Part shown: piece by piece, positions 7,924 to 21,058 of the stretch | Position numbering within the stretch: position 1 is the stretch's first letter | Layout: every line of letters begins with the position of its first letter | NCBI RefSeq assembly: GCF_042887685.1 | Contig: NZ_JBHVOS010000015.1 | Coordinates: forward strand, 62,001 to 126,000 | Direction of reading: 5' to 3' | Source of the DNA: Oerskovia sp042887685 | GTDB lineage: Bacteria; Actinomycetota; Actinomycetes; Actinomycetales; Cellulomonadaceae | DNA: 64,000 nucleotides | The notes under the pieces: generated by a model | Seen by the model: the letters and a program-made list of their open reading frames with translations, nothing else | Databases searched by the model: none | Told to the model about the DNA's origin: nothing | Program-made: the position numbers and the translations under genes

Positions 7924-7972
7924 TGCTGTCCTGCCTTCTTGTCTCGTCATGACGTTCGGAGTCGTCGTCTCG

Positions 7973-7996
7973 TGATCTGCGTCTGCACGCAGATCA
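7973..7996 (-). promoter_or_regulatory. Stem-loop at the rpsS stop codon
   Basis: TGATCTGCGT (7973-7982) pairs with ACGCAGATCA (7987-7996) around a 4-nt loop, flanked by further GTCGTC/GACGAC complementarity. It includes the rpsS stop codon and occupies the short rpsS-rplV gap. Possible RNA processing or coupling element; no function is proved. Confidence 0.4.
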
Positions 7997-8275
7997 GCGA
8001 CGACGGCCCTTCTTGTCGTCCTTCACGTGGCCGCGGAAGGTCCGGGTGGGTGCGAACTCGCCGAGCTTGTGGCCAACCATCGACTCGGTGACGAACACCG
8101 GAGTGTGCTTGCGTCCGTCGTGCACGGCAAAAGTGTGACCGAGGAAGTCGGGCGTGATGACCGACCGACGGGACCAGGTCTTGATGACGTTCTTGGTCCC
8201 CTTCTCGTTCTGGACGTCCACCTTCTTCTGAAGGTGTCCATCCACGAAGGGGCCCTTCTTCAGGCTGCGTGGCAT
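7994..8275 (-). CDS. rpsS: 30S ribosomal protein S19
   Basis: S19 is in the 30S head and contacts S13 and the A-site finger. The 93-aa protein starts MPRSLKKGPFVDGHLQKKV and contains IKTWSRRSVITPDFLGHTFAVHDGRKHTPVFVTE (seen as TWSRRSVITPDFLGHTFAV) and VGHKLGEFAPTRTFRGH. Length and sequence are standard. It follows rplB by 14 bases. Confidence 0.97.
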   Translation of the reverse strand: MPRSLKKGPFVDGHLQKKVDVQNEKGTKNVIKTWSRRSVITPDFLGHTFAVHDGRKHTPVFVTESMVGHKLGEFAPTRTFRGHVKDDKKGRRR

Positions 8276-8289
8276 CTGTCAGGCTCCTA

Positions 8290-9126
<837 letters not shown>

Positions 9127-9159
9127 GGGGATCTGTCCTCAATCTGCTCTCGTCCGGCC

Positions 9160-9462
9160 TCAGCCGACCGGCCCGCCGAAGATGTCGATCGTGCCCTCGC
9201 GGAGGGTGACGATCGCACGCTTGGTGTCCTTGCGCTTGCCCAGTCCGAAACGCGTCCGCCGGGTCTTGCCCTTGCGGTTGATCGTGTTCACGGAGGCAAC
9301 CTTGACCGAGAAGATCTGCTCGACGGCGATCTTGATCTCGGTCTTGTTGGCCCGCGGGTCCACGAGGAAGGTGTACTTACCCTCGTCGAGGAGCCCGTAG
9401 CTCTTCTCGGAGACCACCGGCGCGAGCAGGATGTCGCGGGGGTCCTTCGTCACGGCGGTCAC
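9160..9462 (-). CDS. rplW: 50S ribosomal protein L23
   Basis: L23 is at the tunnel exit and is the main docking point for trigger factor and SRP. The 100-aa product contains DILLAPVVSEKSYGLLDEGKY, VDPRANKTEIKIAVEQIFSVKV and NTINRKGKTRRTRFGLGKRKD. Its start overlaps the rplD stop by four bases, consistent with coupled translation. Confidence 0.97.
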   Translation of the reverse strand: MTAVTKDPRDILLAPVVSEKSYGLLDEGKYTFLVDPRANKTEIKIAVEQIFSVKVASVNTINRKGKTRRTRFGLGKRKDTKRAIVTLREGTIDIFGGPVG

Positions 9463-10169
9463 TTCGCGGCCTCCTCGGCCTCGTCAGCTGCTTCCGACTC
9501 GGACGCGACGGCCTTGACCGAAGAGCCCGTGGCGGGTCCGGCGAGGAACGCAGCGAGTGCGCCCTCGGTGAAGACCACGTCGTCGGAGACGAGCACGTCG
9601 TAGGTGTTCAGCTGGTCAGCGACCAGGAGGTGCACCTGCTCCGCGTTGCGGAGGGACTTGCTCGTCAGCTCGTCGCCGCGCTCCAGCACCACGAGCACGT
9701 GCTTGCGGGGAGAGAGGTTGGCGAGCGAGTTGATCGCGGCCTTGGTCGACGGCTGGCCGTCGATCCCGAAGCCGGTCACGACGTGGACACGGCCGGCACG
9801 AGCCCGGTCGGAGAGGGCGCCGCGCAGTGCAGCAGCCTTCATCTTCTTGGGGGTGCGCTGGCTGTAGTCGCGCGGCGTCGGGCCGTGGACGACCCCACCA
9901 CCGGCGAACTGAGGTGCACGGGTCGAACCCTGACGGGCGCGGCCGGTGCCCTTCTGCTTGTACGGCTTGCGTCCACCACCGCGGACCTCGCCGCGGCTCT
10001 TGGTGTCGTGCGTGCCCTGGCGGGCTGCAGCGAGCTGCGCGACGACAACCTGGTGGATCAGCGGGACGTTCGTCTGGACGTCGAACACCTCGGCGGGAAG
10101 GTCGGTCGTGCCGGCCTTCTTGCCCGTGGCGTCGAGGACGTCGACAGTGAGAGCTGCCATGAGTGTCAT
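9459..10169 (-). CDS. rplD: 50S ribosomal protein L4
   Basis: L4 contacts the exit tunnel and, in gammaproteobacteria, represses its own S10 operon. The 236-aa product contains RQGTHDTKSRGEVRGGGRKPYKQKGTGRARQGS (seen as RGGGRKPYKQKGTGRARQGS), FAGGGVVHGPTPRDYSQRTPKKMK and ending in an acidic tail (ESEAADEAEEAAK) not present in all L4. The ATG at 10167-10169 overlaps the rplC stop; a second ATG three codons later is also possible. Confidence 0.97.
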   Translation of the reverse strand: MTLMAALTVDVLDATGKKAGTTDLPAEVFDVQTNVPLIHQVVVAQLAAARQGTHDTKSRGEVRGGGRKPYKQKGTGRARQGSTRAPQFAGGGVVHGPTPRDYSQRTPKKMKAAALRGALSDRARAGRVHVVTGFGIDGQPSTKAAINSLANLSPRKHVLVVLERGDELTSKSLRNAEQVHLLVADQLNTYDVLVSDDVVFTEGALAAFLAGPATGSSVKAVASESEAADEAEEAAK

Positions 10170-10828
10170 GCTCCCTTCACGGCGCTACGCACGAGGACGA
10201 CGCCGCCCTTGGGGCCGGGCACTGCGCCCTTGACGAGCAGCAGGCCCTTCTCTGCGTCGACCGCGTGGACGGTCAGGTTCTGCGTGGTCTGACGGTCGAA
10301 GCCCATCCGACCAGCCATGCGCACGCCCTTGAAGACTCGCGACGGGGTCGAGGCCCCACCGATCGAACCAGGCTTGCGGTGGTTGCGGTGCGCACCGTGG
10401 GAGGCACCCACGCCGTGGAAGCCGTGACGCTTCATGACACCGGCGGTGCCCTTGCCCTTGGTGGTGCCCACGACGTCGACCTTCGCGCCGGCCTCGAAGG
10501 CCTCCGCGGTGATCTCCTGGCCGAGGGTGTACTCACCGGCATCGGTGGTGCGGATCTCGGTCACGTGACGGCGCGGCGTGACGCCGGCCTTCTCGAAGTG
10601 GCCCTTGAGGGGCTTCGTGACCTTGCGCGGGTCGATCTGGCCTGCGGCCAGCTGGACCGCGGCGTAACCGTCGGTGTCCGCGGTGCGGACCTGGGTCACG
10701 ACGTTCGTGCCCACGGCGACGACCGTGACGGGGACCAGGCGGCCTGCCTCGTCCCAGAGCTGGGTCATGCCGAGCTTCGTGCCGAGCACGGCCGTGACGG
10801 GCCGCTCGTTCTGCTGGGGCGTAGTCAT
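10166..10828 (-). CDS. rplC: 50S ribosomal protein L3
   Basis: L3 reaches towards the peptidyl transferase centre. The 220-aa protein shows VTAVLGTKLGMTQLWDEAGR, VDVVGTTKGKGTAGVMKRHGF, GASHGAHRNHRKPGSIGGASTPSRVFKG (seen as HRKPGSIGGASTPSRVFKG) and MAGRMGFDRQTTQNL. It follows rpsJ by 14 bases, overlaps rplD by four and has the family length. Confidence 0.97.
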   Translation of the reverse strand: MTTPQQNERPVTAVLGTKLGMTQLWDEAGRLVPVTVVAVGTNVVTQVRTADTDGYAAVQLAAGQIDPRKVTKPLKGHFEKAGVTPRRHVTEIRTTDAGEYTLGQEITAEAFEAGAKVDVVGTTKGKGTAGVMKRHGFHGVGASHGAHRNHRKPGSIGGASTPSRVFKGVRMAGRMGFDRQTTQNLTVHAVDAEKGLLLVKGAVPGPKGGVVLVRSAVKGA

Positions 10829-10842
10829 GTTGTCCTCCCGCC

Positions 10843-11151
10843 TCAGAGCTTGATCTCGATGTTCACGTCCGCAGGCAGGTCGAGACGCATGAGCGAGTCG
10901 ACGGCCTTCGGCGTGGGATCGATGATGTCGATAAGCCGCTTGTGCGTGCGCATCTCGAAGTGCTCGCGGCTGTCCTTGTACTTGTGAGGCGACCGGATGA
11001 CGCAGAAGACGTTCTTCTCCGTCGGCAGCGGCACCGGGCCCACGACCGTTGCACCAGCGCGGGTGACAGTGTCGACGATCTTGCGCGCCGAGCTGTCAAT
11101 CACCTCGTGGTCGTAGGACTTGAGCCGGATGCGGATCTTCTGTCCCGCCAT
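10843..11151 (-). CDS. rpsJ: 30S ribosomal protein S10
   Basis: S10 is in the 30S head and also forms the antitermination partner NusB-S10. The 102-aa product contains IRIRLKSYDHEVIDSSARKIV, GPVPLPTEKNVFCVIRSPHKYKDSREHFEMRTHKRLIDI (seen as SPHKYKDSREHFEMRTHKRL), and ends DLPADVNIEIKL. It is the first gene of the S10 operon, preceded by about 1 kb lacking any convincing gene. Its promoter is probably near 11265-11293. Confidence 0.97.
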   Translation of the reverse strand: MAGQKIRIRLKSYDHEVIDSSARKIVDTVTRAGATVVGPVPLPTEKNVFCVIRSPHKYKDSREHFEMRTHKRLIDIIDPTPKAVDSLMRLDLPADVNIEIKL

Positions 11152-11264
11152 GGCGTCGTCTGACTCTCTCTCTCGAACCGCTAGCTGTCCGACCCCCGCG
11201 TTCGGGCGTGTCGCCTATCGCGACCTACCGAGCGCACGCACCGAGAACGGTGCAGGGCCGTTGG

Positions 11265-11293
11265 ATATGTGAACCGCTGACACATCGGGCCAA
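11265..11293 (-). promoter_or_regulatory. Candidate S10-operon promoter
   Basis: TTGGCC (11288-11293) followed 17 bases later by ACATAT (11265-11270) would start a leader of about 105 nt ahead of rpsJ. The leader contains a small hairpin (GCACCG-AGAA-CGGTGC, 11238-11253). The -10 match is modest. Confidence 0.35.
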
Positions 11294-12198
11294 CTTCTGG
11301 CGCCCGACGGCGTCACAGCCGTTCACAACGTTGTCGAGCCTGTGCAGAACCTGAGCTCCGCGGGGTCCTCGATCTGTGTCGACAGAGAGTTCAACCCGCG
11401 GCAACCTCGGTACACCGAGGTCCGCATGCTTAGCGGTTCAACACACTGTTCGACACATGAAAGAGCGCACCCGTAACAGGCAACCTGAACAGTCTGCCAC
11501 AGGAACCCGTGGAAGACCAATCGTCGTACGTGAGGCACCAGCCACACGGACCGACCTTCACGCGACGACCGACGTGCGCACGCGTCGAGCGGGCACGTCG
11601 TCCGTCCAGGGTAACCGCCCGGGGCCCGATCGCACGAACTCTGTGACCAGAGCCACCGGTCGACGGGCAGCGGCCGCACCGACCCACCCGGCGCACAGCG
11701 TGGCCCACGCGTCCCTCACCAGCGGGGATGCCGGCTCGGTCGCATCCTGGCCACCCGCCTCGATGCCGCAGCCGCCGACCACGGAGCGTTCGGATCGGTC
11801 GCACGTCGTCCGCTCGGCCCTCCCTGCCGGGTCGGCAGAGGAGCAGGGGACCGGTCGAGCGGCCCGGCGACGCCGCCCGACGCCGCCCGACGCCGGGATC
11901 GTACCCGGCGCACCCGACGACCTCGGCGAGCGGCGCCGTCGGGCGTGCTCTCCCCCGGACCGGACGGATCGAGCCGCACACTCCCCCGCGGTCCTGCGTC
12001 GCCGCCGGGCGCTGAGACGTGCCGCGTCCGCGCGCTGCGCCGACCCGGGGCTCTGCGGGGCGCCACAGCCTCCGCCAGGTGACGTCGACCGCCCGGGGTG
12101 CCCCCGGCGCAGCCCCCTCGGGTCCAGCTCGACCGCGTGCCGCCCTCCGGGCCGGCCCGCCGGGCCCGCGACGGCGCGCCCCGCTCCCCCAGGTACGA
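11294..12198. other. About 0.9 kb without a supportable gene between rpsJ and tuf
   Basis: Open frames exist on both strands but none starts with a convincing ribosome binding site or has recognisable protein features; their composition is Arg/Pro/Gly-rich, as expected of random frames in high-GC DNA. Small inverted repeats are present: ACAACGTTGT (11325-11334) and ACCTCGGT-AC-ACCGAGGT (11404-11421). A small RNA or long leader could be encoded here but cannot be shown. Confidence 0.5.
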
Positions 12199-12236
12199 CG
12201 AAGGGCCCGGGTACCTTGCGGTACCCGGGCCCTTCG
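12199..12236 (-). terminator. Intrinsic terminator after tuf
   Basis: A perfect 17-bp stem (12199-12215 with 12220-12236) encloses a 4-nt loop that reads GCAA in the tuf transcript, i.e. a GNRA tetraloop. It lies 70 bases past the tuf stop and closes the str operon. Confidence 0.85.
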
Positions 12237-12305
12237 CTCAATCCTTCCCGGAGCTCCCGAGCACGAGGCTCAGGTGCTGCCGGGGTGGATCAGGAGATCA
12301 GAAGA

Positions 12306-13496
12306 TCACTTGATGATCTTCGTGACACGGCCCGATCCGACCGTACGGCCGCCCTCACGGATGGCGAAGCCGAGGCCCTCCTCCATGGCGATCGGCTGGA
12401 TCAGCTCGACCGTCATCTCGGTGTTGTCGCCGGGCATGACCATCTCGGTGCCCTCGGGCAGCGTGATGACGCCGGTGACGTCGGTGGTGCGGAAGTAGAA
12501 CTGCGGGCGGTAGTTCGAGAAGAACGGGTTGTGACGCCCACCCTCGTCCTTGCCCAGGATGTAGACCTGAGCCTCGAAGTCGGTGTGCGGGGTGATCGAA
12601 CCCGGCTTGACGACGACCTGGCCGCGCTCGACGTCCTCGCGCTTGATGCCGCGGAGCAGCAGACCGGTGTTGTCGCCGGCCTGAGCCTCGTCCATCTGCT
12701 TGTGGAACGTCTCGATACCCGTGACCGTGGTCTTCTGCGGGTTGCGGATGCCGACGATCTCGACCTCGGAGTTGACCGCGAGGGTGCCGCGCTCGACCTT
12801 GCCGGTGACGACGGTGCCACGACCGGTGATCGTGAAGACGTCCTCGACGGGCATGAGGAAGGGCTTGTCGAGCTCACGGACGGGCTCGGGGACGTTCTCG
12901 TCCACAGCCTCCATGAGCGCCTCGACGGACTTGACCCACTCGGGGTCGCCCTCGAGAGCCTTCAGGCCGGAGACGCGGACCACGGGGGCCTCGTCACCGT
13001 CGAAGCCCTGCGAGGAGAGGAGCTCGCGCACCTCCATCTCGACGAGCTCGAGGATTTCCTCGTCCTCGACCATGTCGGACTTGTTCAGCGCGACCAGCAG
13101 GTAGGGGACACCCACCTGGCGGGCGAGCAGAACGTGCTCACGCGTCTGGGCCATCGGGCCGTCGGTCGCCGCGACCACGAGGATCGCGCCGTCCATCTGA
13201 GCAGCACCGGTGATCATGTTCTTGATGTAGTCGGCGTGACCGGGAGCGTCGACGTGAGCGTAGTGACGCTTCTCCGTCTCGTACTCGATGTGCGCGATGT
13301 TGATCGTGATACCGCGCTGCTTCTCTTCCGGAGCCTTGTCGATCTCGTCGAACTTGAACTCGGGGTTCACGTCCGGGTACTTGTCGTGCAGCACCTTGGA
13401 GATAGCTGCCGTCAGCGTGGTCTTACCGTGGTCGACGTGACCGATGGTTCCGACGTTGACGTGCGGCTTGGTCCGCTCGAACTTGGCCTTCGCCAC
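12306..13496 (-). CDS. tuf: Elongation factor Tu
   Basis: EF-Tu delivers aminoacyl-tRNA to the ribosome using GTP. The GTG at 13494-13496 is preceded by AGGAGG and gives 396 aa, the family length. GTPase motifs are intact: GHVDHGKT (residues 19-26, P-loop), the switch-I region with RGITINIAHIEYET, DAPGHADY (G3), and NKSDM (G4). Domain II/III signatures such as VFTITGRGTVVTGKVERG and the C-terminal REGGRTVGSGRVTKIIK are present. It is the last gene of rpsL-rpsG-fusA-tuf. Confidence 0.99.
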   Translation of the reverse strand: MAKAKFERTKPHVNVGTIGHVDHGKTTLTAAISKVLHDKYPDVNPEFKFDEIDKAPEEKQRGITINIAHIEYETEKRHYAHVDAPGHADYIKNMITGAAQMDGAILVVAATDGPMAQTREHVLLARQVGVPYLLVALNKSDMVEDEEILELVEMEVRELLSSQGFDGDEAPVVRVSGLKALEGDPEWVKSVEALMEAVDENVPEPVRELDKPFLMPVEDVFTITGRGTVVTGKVERGTLAVNSEVEIVGIRNPQKTTVTGIETFHKQMDEAQAGDNTGLLLRGIKREDVERGQVVVKPGSITPHTDFEAQVYILGKDEGGRHNPFFSNYRPQFYFRTTDVTGVITLPEGTEMVMPGDNTEMTVELIQPIAMEEGLGFAIREGGRTVGSGRVTKIIK

Positions 13497-13614
13497 TGGG
13501 GTCCTCCTGGGACTTGGGTAGTTGTGCCGAACGATGCAGATGCGCAAGACATCTGCGGGGCGTGCGGGTCGCTACAGGTTGATGGTTGTTACAGGGTCTT
13601 CGACCTGTGGGGAC

Positions 13615-15720
13615 TCACTCGCCCCGGGTCTTCTTGATGATCTCTTCGGCAACGTTCCGAGGAACCTCGGCGTAGCTGTCGAATGACATCGAGTACACAG
13701 CACGACCCTGGGTCTTGGACCGCAGGTCGCCGATGTACCCGAACATCTCGGACAACGGTACTTGAGCACGGATGACCTTGACACCCGTCGCGTCCTCCAT
13801 GGACTGGATCATGCCGCGACGAGAGTTGAGGTCACCGATCACGTCGCCCATGTACTCCTCGGGCGTACGCACCTCGACCGCCATGACCGGCTCCAGCAGA
13901 ACCGGGTCCGCCCGCTTGACGCCCTCCTTGAGGACCATCGAGCCGGCAATCTTGAACGCCATCTCCGAAGAGTCGACATCATGGTACGCGCCGTCGATGA
14001 GCGTAGCCTTCACGCCCACGAGCGGGAAGCCGGCGAGGACACCCAGCTGGAGGGCGGCCTGGATACCGGCGTCGACCGACGGGATGTACTCACGCGGGAT
14101 GCGGCCACCGGTGACGGCGTTCTTGAACTCGTAGAGCTCGCCGCCCTCGGTCAGGTCGAGAGGCTCGAAGGTGACCTGCACCTTGGCGAACTGACCCGAA
14201 CCACCGGTCTGCTTCTTGTGCGTGTAGTCGATCTTCTCCGCGGCGCGACGGATCGTCTCGCGGTACGCGACCTGCGGCTTGCCGACGTTGGCCTCGACGT
14301 TGAACTCGCGACGCATACGGTCGACGAGGATGTCGAGGTGGAGCTCGCCCATGCCGCCGATGACGGTCTGGCCGGTCTCCTCGTCCAGCTTGACGCGGAA
14401 GGTCGGGTCCTCCTCGGCGAGCTTCTGGATGGCGACCGAGAGCTTCTCCTGGTCGGCCTTCGTCTTGGGCTCGATGGCCACGTCGATGACGGGCTCCGGG
14501 AAGGTCATCGACTCGAGGACGACGGGGCTCGCGATGTCACACAGGGTGTCACCGGTCGTCGTGTCCTTGAGGCCGATGAACGCGTAGATGTGCCCGGCGC
14601 TGCCGAGCTCGACCGCGTTCTCCTTGTTGGAGTGCATCTGGAAGATCTTGCCCAGACGCTCCTTCTTGCCCTTGGTCGCGTTGAGCACCTGGGTGCCCGG
14701 CGTGACCTGGCCGGAGTAGACGCGGACGTACGTCAGCTTGCCGAAGAACGGGTGCGAGGCGACCTTGAACGCGAGCGCGGCGAAAGGCTCGGTCGCGTCC
14801 GGGTGGCGCTCGACGACCTTCTCCTCGTCCTTGACGTCGTGGCCGTTGATGGCCGGGACGTCGAGGGGCGAGGGCAGGAAGTCGATGACCGCGTCGAGCA
14901 TGGGCTGGACGCCCTTGTTCTTGAACGCGGAGCCGCAGAGCACCGGGAAGGCCTCGCCCGAGACGGTGAGCTTGCGGATCGCCGACTTGATCTCCGCGAT
15001 CGTCAGCTCTTCGCCGTTGAGGTACTTCTCGAGGAGCTCCTCGTCGGCCTCGGCGACGTTCTCGACGAGCTCGGCACGGTAGGTCTGCGCCTTCTCGAGG
15101 AGGTCCGCAGGGATCTCCTCGATCTCGTAGGCCTCGCCCATCTTCGTCTCGCCGCGCCACACGAGGGCACGCATCTCGAGCAGGTCGACGACGCCCGTGA
15201 ACTCGCTCTCGGAGCCGATCGGCAGCTGGATGACCAGCGGCTTGGCCTTGAGACGGTTCACGATGGTGTCGACCGTGAAGTAGAAGTCCGCGCCGAGCTT
15301 GTCCATCTTGTTGACGAAGCAGATGCGCGGGACGTTGTACTTGTCGGCCTGGCGCCAGACGGTCTCGGACTGGGGCTCGACGCCCTCCTTGCCGTCGAAG
15401 ACAGCAACAGCGCCGTCGAGCACACGCAGGGAGCGCTCGACCTCGACCGTGAAGTCCACGTGGCCGGGGGTGTCGATGATGTTGATCTGGTTCTTGTTCC
15501 AGAAGCAGGTCACGGCGGCAGACGTGATCGTGATGCCGCGCTCCTTCTCCTGCTCCATCCAGTCGGTCGTCGATGCGCCGTCGTGCGTCTCACCGATCTT
15601 GTAGTTCACCCCGGTGTAGAACAGGATGCGCTCGGTGGTCGTGGTCTTACCGGCATCGATGTGGGCCATGATGCCGATGTTGCGGACCTTGTTCAGGTCG
15701 GTCAGCACGTCAAGTGCCAC
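13615..15720 (-). CDS. fusA: Elongation factor G
   Basis: EF-G catalyses ribosomal translocation and, with RRF, recycling. The 701-aa product has GIMAHIDAGKTTTTERIL (P-loop), RGITITSAAVTCFW, DTPGHVDFTVEVERSLRVLDG and NKMDKLGADF in the G domain. Domain IV carries GGRIPREYIPSVDAGIQ. The start is GTG with AAGGGGAAG upstream. It follows rpsG after a 106-base gap with a hairpin and precedes tuf by 118 bases. Confidence 0.99.
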   Translation of the reverse strand: MALDVLTDLNKVRNIGIMAHIDAGKTTTTERILFYTGVNYKIGETHDGASTTDWMEQEKERGITITSAAVTCFWNKNQINIIDTPGHVDFTVEVERSLRVLDGAVAVFDGKEGVEPQSETVWRQADKYNVPRICFVNKMDKLGADFYFTVDTIVNRLKAKPLVIQLPIGSESEFTGVVDLLEMRALVWRGETKMGEAYEIEEIPADLLEKAQTYRAELVENVAEADEELLEKYLNGEELTIAEIKSAIRKLTVSGEAFPVLCGSAFKNKGVQPMLDAVIDFLPSPLDVPAINGHDVKDEEKVVERHPDATEPFAALAFKVASHPFFGKLTYVRVYSGQVTPGTQVLNATKGKKERLGKIFQMHSNKENAVELGSAGHIYAFIGLKDTTTGDTLCDIASPVVLESMTFPEPVIDVAIEPKTKADQEKLSVAIQKLAEEDPTFRVKLDEETGQTVIGGMGELHLDILVDRMRREFNVEANVGKPQVAYRETIRRAAEKIDYTHKKQTGGSGQFAKVQVTFEPLDLTEGGELYEFKNAVTGGRIPREYIPSVDAGIQAALQLGVLAGFPLVGVKATLIDGAYHDVDSSEMAFKIAGSMVLKEGVKRADPVLLEPVMAVEVRTPEEYMGDVIGDLNSRRGMIQSMEDATGVKVIRAQVPLSEMFGYIGDLRSKTQGRAVYSMSFDSYAEVPRNVAEEIIKKTRGE

Positions 15721-15788
15721 GGGTACTTCCCCTTTGTGTGGGTTGAGTCGGGGGCGCTGCTTCTACCGAAGCCGGCCGGACCCGCCGA

Positions 15789-15816
15789 CGGCCCCGGGGG
15801 TGAACCCCCAGGGCCG
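15789..15816 (-). promoter_or_regulatory. Hairpin between rpsG and fusA
   Basis: GGCCC-C-GGGGG pairs with CCCCC-A-GGGCC around a TGAA loop (15789-15816), just after the rpsG stop. It could cause partial termination or protect the rpsL-rpsG message; both S12/S7 and EF-G need different dosage. Confidence 0.45.
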
Positions 15817-15826
15817 GTCGGGCGGA

Positions 15827-16297
15827 CTACCAGCGGTAGTGCGCGAAGGCCTTGTTGGACTCGGCCATCTTGTGCATGTCCTCACGACGCTTGACCGCGG
15901 CACCGAGGCCGTTGCTCGCATCGAGGATCTCGTTCATGAGGCGCTCGGTCATGGTCTTCTCGCGACGAGCGCGCGAGTAGTCCGTGAGCCAGCGCAGCGC
16001 CAGCGTCGTGGAACGCGTGGGGCGCACCTCGACGGGGACCTGGTAGGTCGCGCCACCGACACGGCGCGAACGGACCTCGAGGGCCGGGCGCACGTTCTCG
16101 AGAGCACGCTTGAGGACGACGACGGGGTCGCCGTCGGTCTTCGCGCGGACACCCTCGAGGGCACCGTAGACGATCGCCTCGGCGGTCGACTTCTTGCCGT
16201 CCAGGAGGACCTTGTTGATGAGCTGGGTGACGACCGGGGAACCGTAGACAGGGTCGACGATGAGCGGCCGCTTCGGGGCGGGGCCCTTACGAGGCAT
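15827..16297 (-). CDS. rpsG: 30S ribosomal protein S7
   Basis: S7 nucleates assembly of the 30S head and lies at the E-site. The 156-aa product begins MPRKGPAPKRPLIVDPVYGS and shows LINKVLLDGKKSTAEAIVYGAL, RSRRVGGATYQVPVEVRPTR and GLGAAVKRREDMHKMAESNKAFAHYRW, standard for the family. The ATG overlaps the rpsL stop (TAATG). Long in-frame upstream sequence overlaps rpsL and is not coding in this frame. Confidence 0.98.
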   Translation of the reverse strand: MPRKGPAPKRPLIVDPVYGSPVVTQLINKVLLDGKKSTAEAIVYGALEGVRAKTDGDPVVVLKRALENVRPALEVRSRRVGGATYQVPVEVRPTRSTTLALRWLTDYSRARREKTMTERLMNEILDASNGLGAAVKRREDMHKMAESNKAFAHYRW

Positions 16298-16671
16298 TAG
16301 CTCTTCTCCTTCTTGGCACCGTAGCGGCTGCGAGCCTGCTTGCGGTTCTTGACGCCCTGGGTGTCGAGCGCGCCACGGACGATCTTGTAGCGGACACCGG
16401 GGAGGTCCTTCACACGACCACCGCGGACGAGCACGATGGAGTGCTCCTGGAGGTTGTGGCCGACACCGGGGATGTACGCGGTGACCTCGACCTGCGAGGA
16501 CAGCTTCACGCGTGCGACCTTGCGCAGTGCGGAGTTCGGCTTCTTGGGGGTGGTGGTGTACACACGGGTGCACACACCACGCCGCTGCGGGGAACCCTTG
16601 AGGGCGGGAGTCTTGGACTTCCCGACCTTCGAGGTCCGCCCCTTGCGGACGAGCTGCTGGATCGTAGGCAC
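16297..16671 (-). CDS. rpsL: 30S ribosomal protein S12
   Basis: S12 contributes to decoding fidelity and is the classical streptomycin-resistance locus. The GTG at 16669-16671 after GGAGA gives 124 aa. The key loop is wild type: TTTPKKPNSALRK has Lys at 43 and 44, and GGRVKDLPGVRYK keeps the conserved Lys near 88, so no target-site streptomycin resistance is predicted. It is first in the str operon, whose promoter is at 16927-16955. Confidence 0.98.
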   Translation of the reverse strand: MPTIQQLVRKGRTSKVGKSKTPALKGSPQRRGVCTRVYTTTPKKPNSALRKVARVKLSSQVEVTAYIPGVGHNLQEHSIVLVRGGRVKDLPGVRYKIVRGALDTQGVKNRKQARSRYGAKKEKS

Positions 16672-16757
16672 TACGTCTCCGTGTCTTCTCGAGCTGGACC
16701 GGGGTGTTCCCCGGCGGTGGTCTCTACGGGCTGTGGGCGCCGACGGCAAACGGCACC

Positions 16758-16776
16758 TGCGACGCTGAGCGTCGCA
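16758..16776 (-). repeat. Inverted repeat in the rpsL leader
   Basis: TGCGACGCT and AGCGTCGCA flank a single G (16758-16776), about 90 bases upstream of the rpsL start. It would form a leader hairpin. Confidence 0.5.
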
Positions 16777-16926
16777 ATCGCCACGTACCACCGGCTCGAT
16801 GGTCCGGGCTGGGTTCGGAGACGATCCGGGGATCGTCCGACGAGCTCAGGCACCGGAATGCTCGCGCACTCACATCGGCGCGCTGGAAACGACACAGCGA
16901 GCTCGACGGCGCGGGCACGGTCTCCA

Positions 16927-16955
16927 ACGATACCTGCCACCCGGCAGGTAGTCAA
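16927..16955 (-). promoter_or_regulatory. str operon promoter with palindromic spacer
   Basis: TTGACT (16950-16955), a 17-bp spacer and TATCGT (16927-16932) make a near-consensus sigma-A promoter facing rpsL, with a leader of about 250 nt. The perfect inverted repeat TACCTGCC-ACCC-GGCAGGTA (16931-16950) fills the spacer between the hexamers. It begins just beyond the rpoC terminator. Confidence 0.75.
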
Positions 16956-16961
16956 AGAGAG

Positions 16962-17004
16962 AAGGGGTGATCCCGGCGCGTCCAGCGCGCCGGGATCACC
17001 CCTT
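16962..17004 (-). terminator. Intrinsic terminator after rpoC
   Basis: A perfect 19-bp stem (16962-16980 with 16986-17004) with a 5-nt loop, followed in the rpoC transcript by the pyrimidine stretch CTCTCTTTGA. It lies 59 bases past the rpoC stop and abuts the str promoter. Confidence 0.9.
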
Positions 17005-17062
17005 GTGCTACTCGGTGCGTCACGGCCCGACGACGGAGGGTCGCCGGGCCGTGACGCCGGGA

Positions 17063-20932
<3,870 letters not shown>

Positions 20933-21014
20933 GGTGGTCCTACTTCCTTCGTCTGCCGGCCTGTCCGGGGTTCGTCCCGGCCGGCGCGGTGGAGGTGCTA
21001 CAGAGTGTCGGGTG

Positions 21015-21050
21015 GCGGTGGGGGCGTTCGTTCACGGACGCCCCCACCGC
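21015..21050 (-). promoter_or_regulatory. Strong stem-loop in the rpoB-rpoC gap
   Basis: A 16-pair stem (21015-21030 with 21035-21050, one G-U pair, 4-nt loop) starts 8 bases past the rpoB stop. No U-tract follows. It may reduce or process rpoC transcription, or be an RNase site setting beta:beta' balance. Confidence 0.55.
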
Positions 21051-21058
21051 TTCCGAGA

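Noticed and set aside
13497..13547. Extending tuf upstream of the GTG at 13496
   Set aside because: The added residues do not match EF-Tu, and AGGAGG lies right before the GTG start.
11376..13637. Plus-strand open frame crossing the tuf terminator and tuf
   Set aside because: It runs antisense through a complete EF-Tu gene and through a hairpin terminator, and has no similarity to known proteins.
13762..15894. Plus-strand open frame of about 710 codons opposite fusA
   Set aside because: Antisense of a complete EF-G gene; no start signal or recognisable domain.
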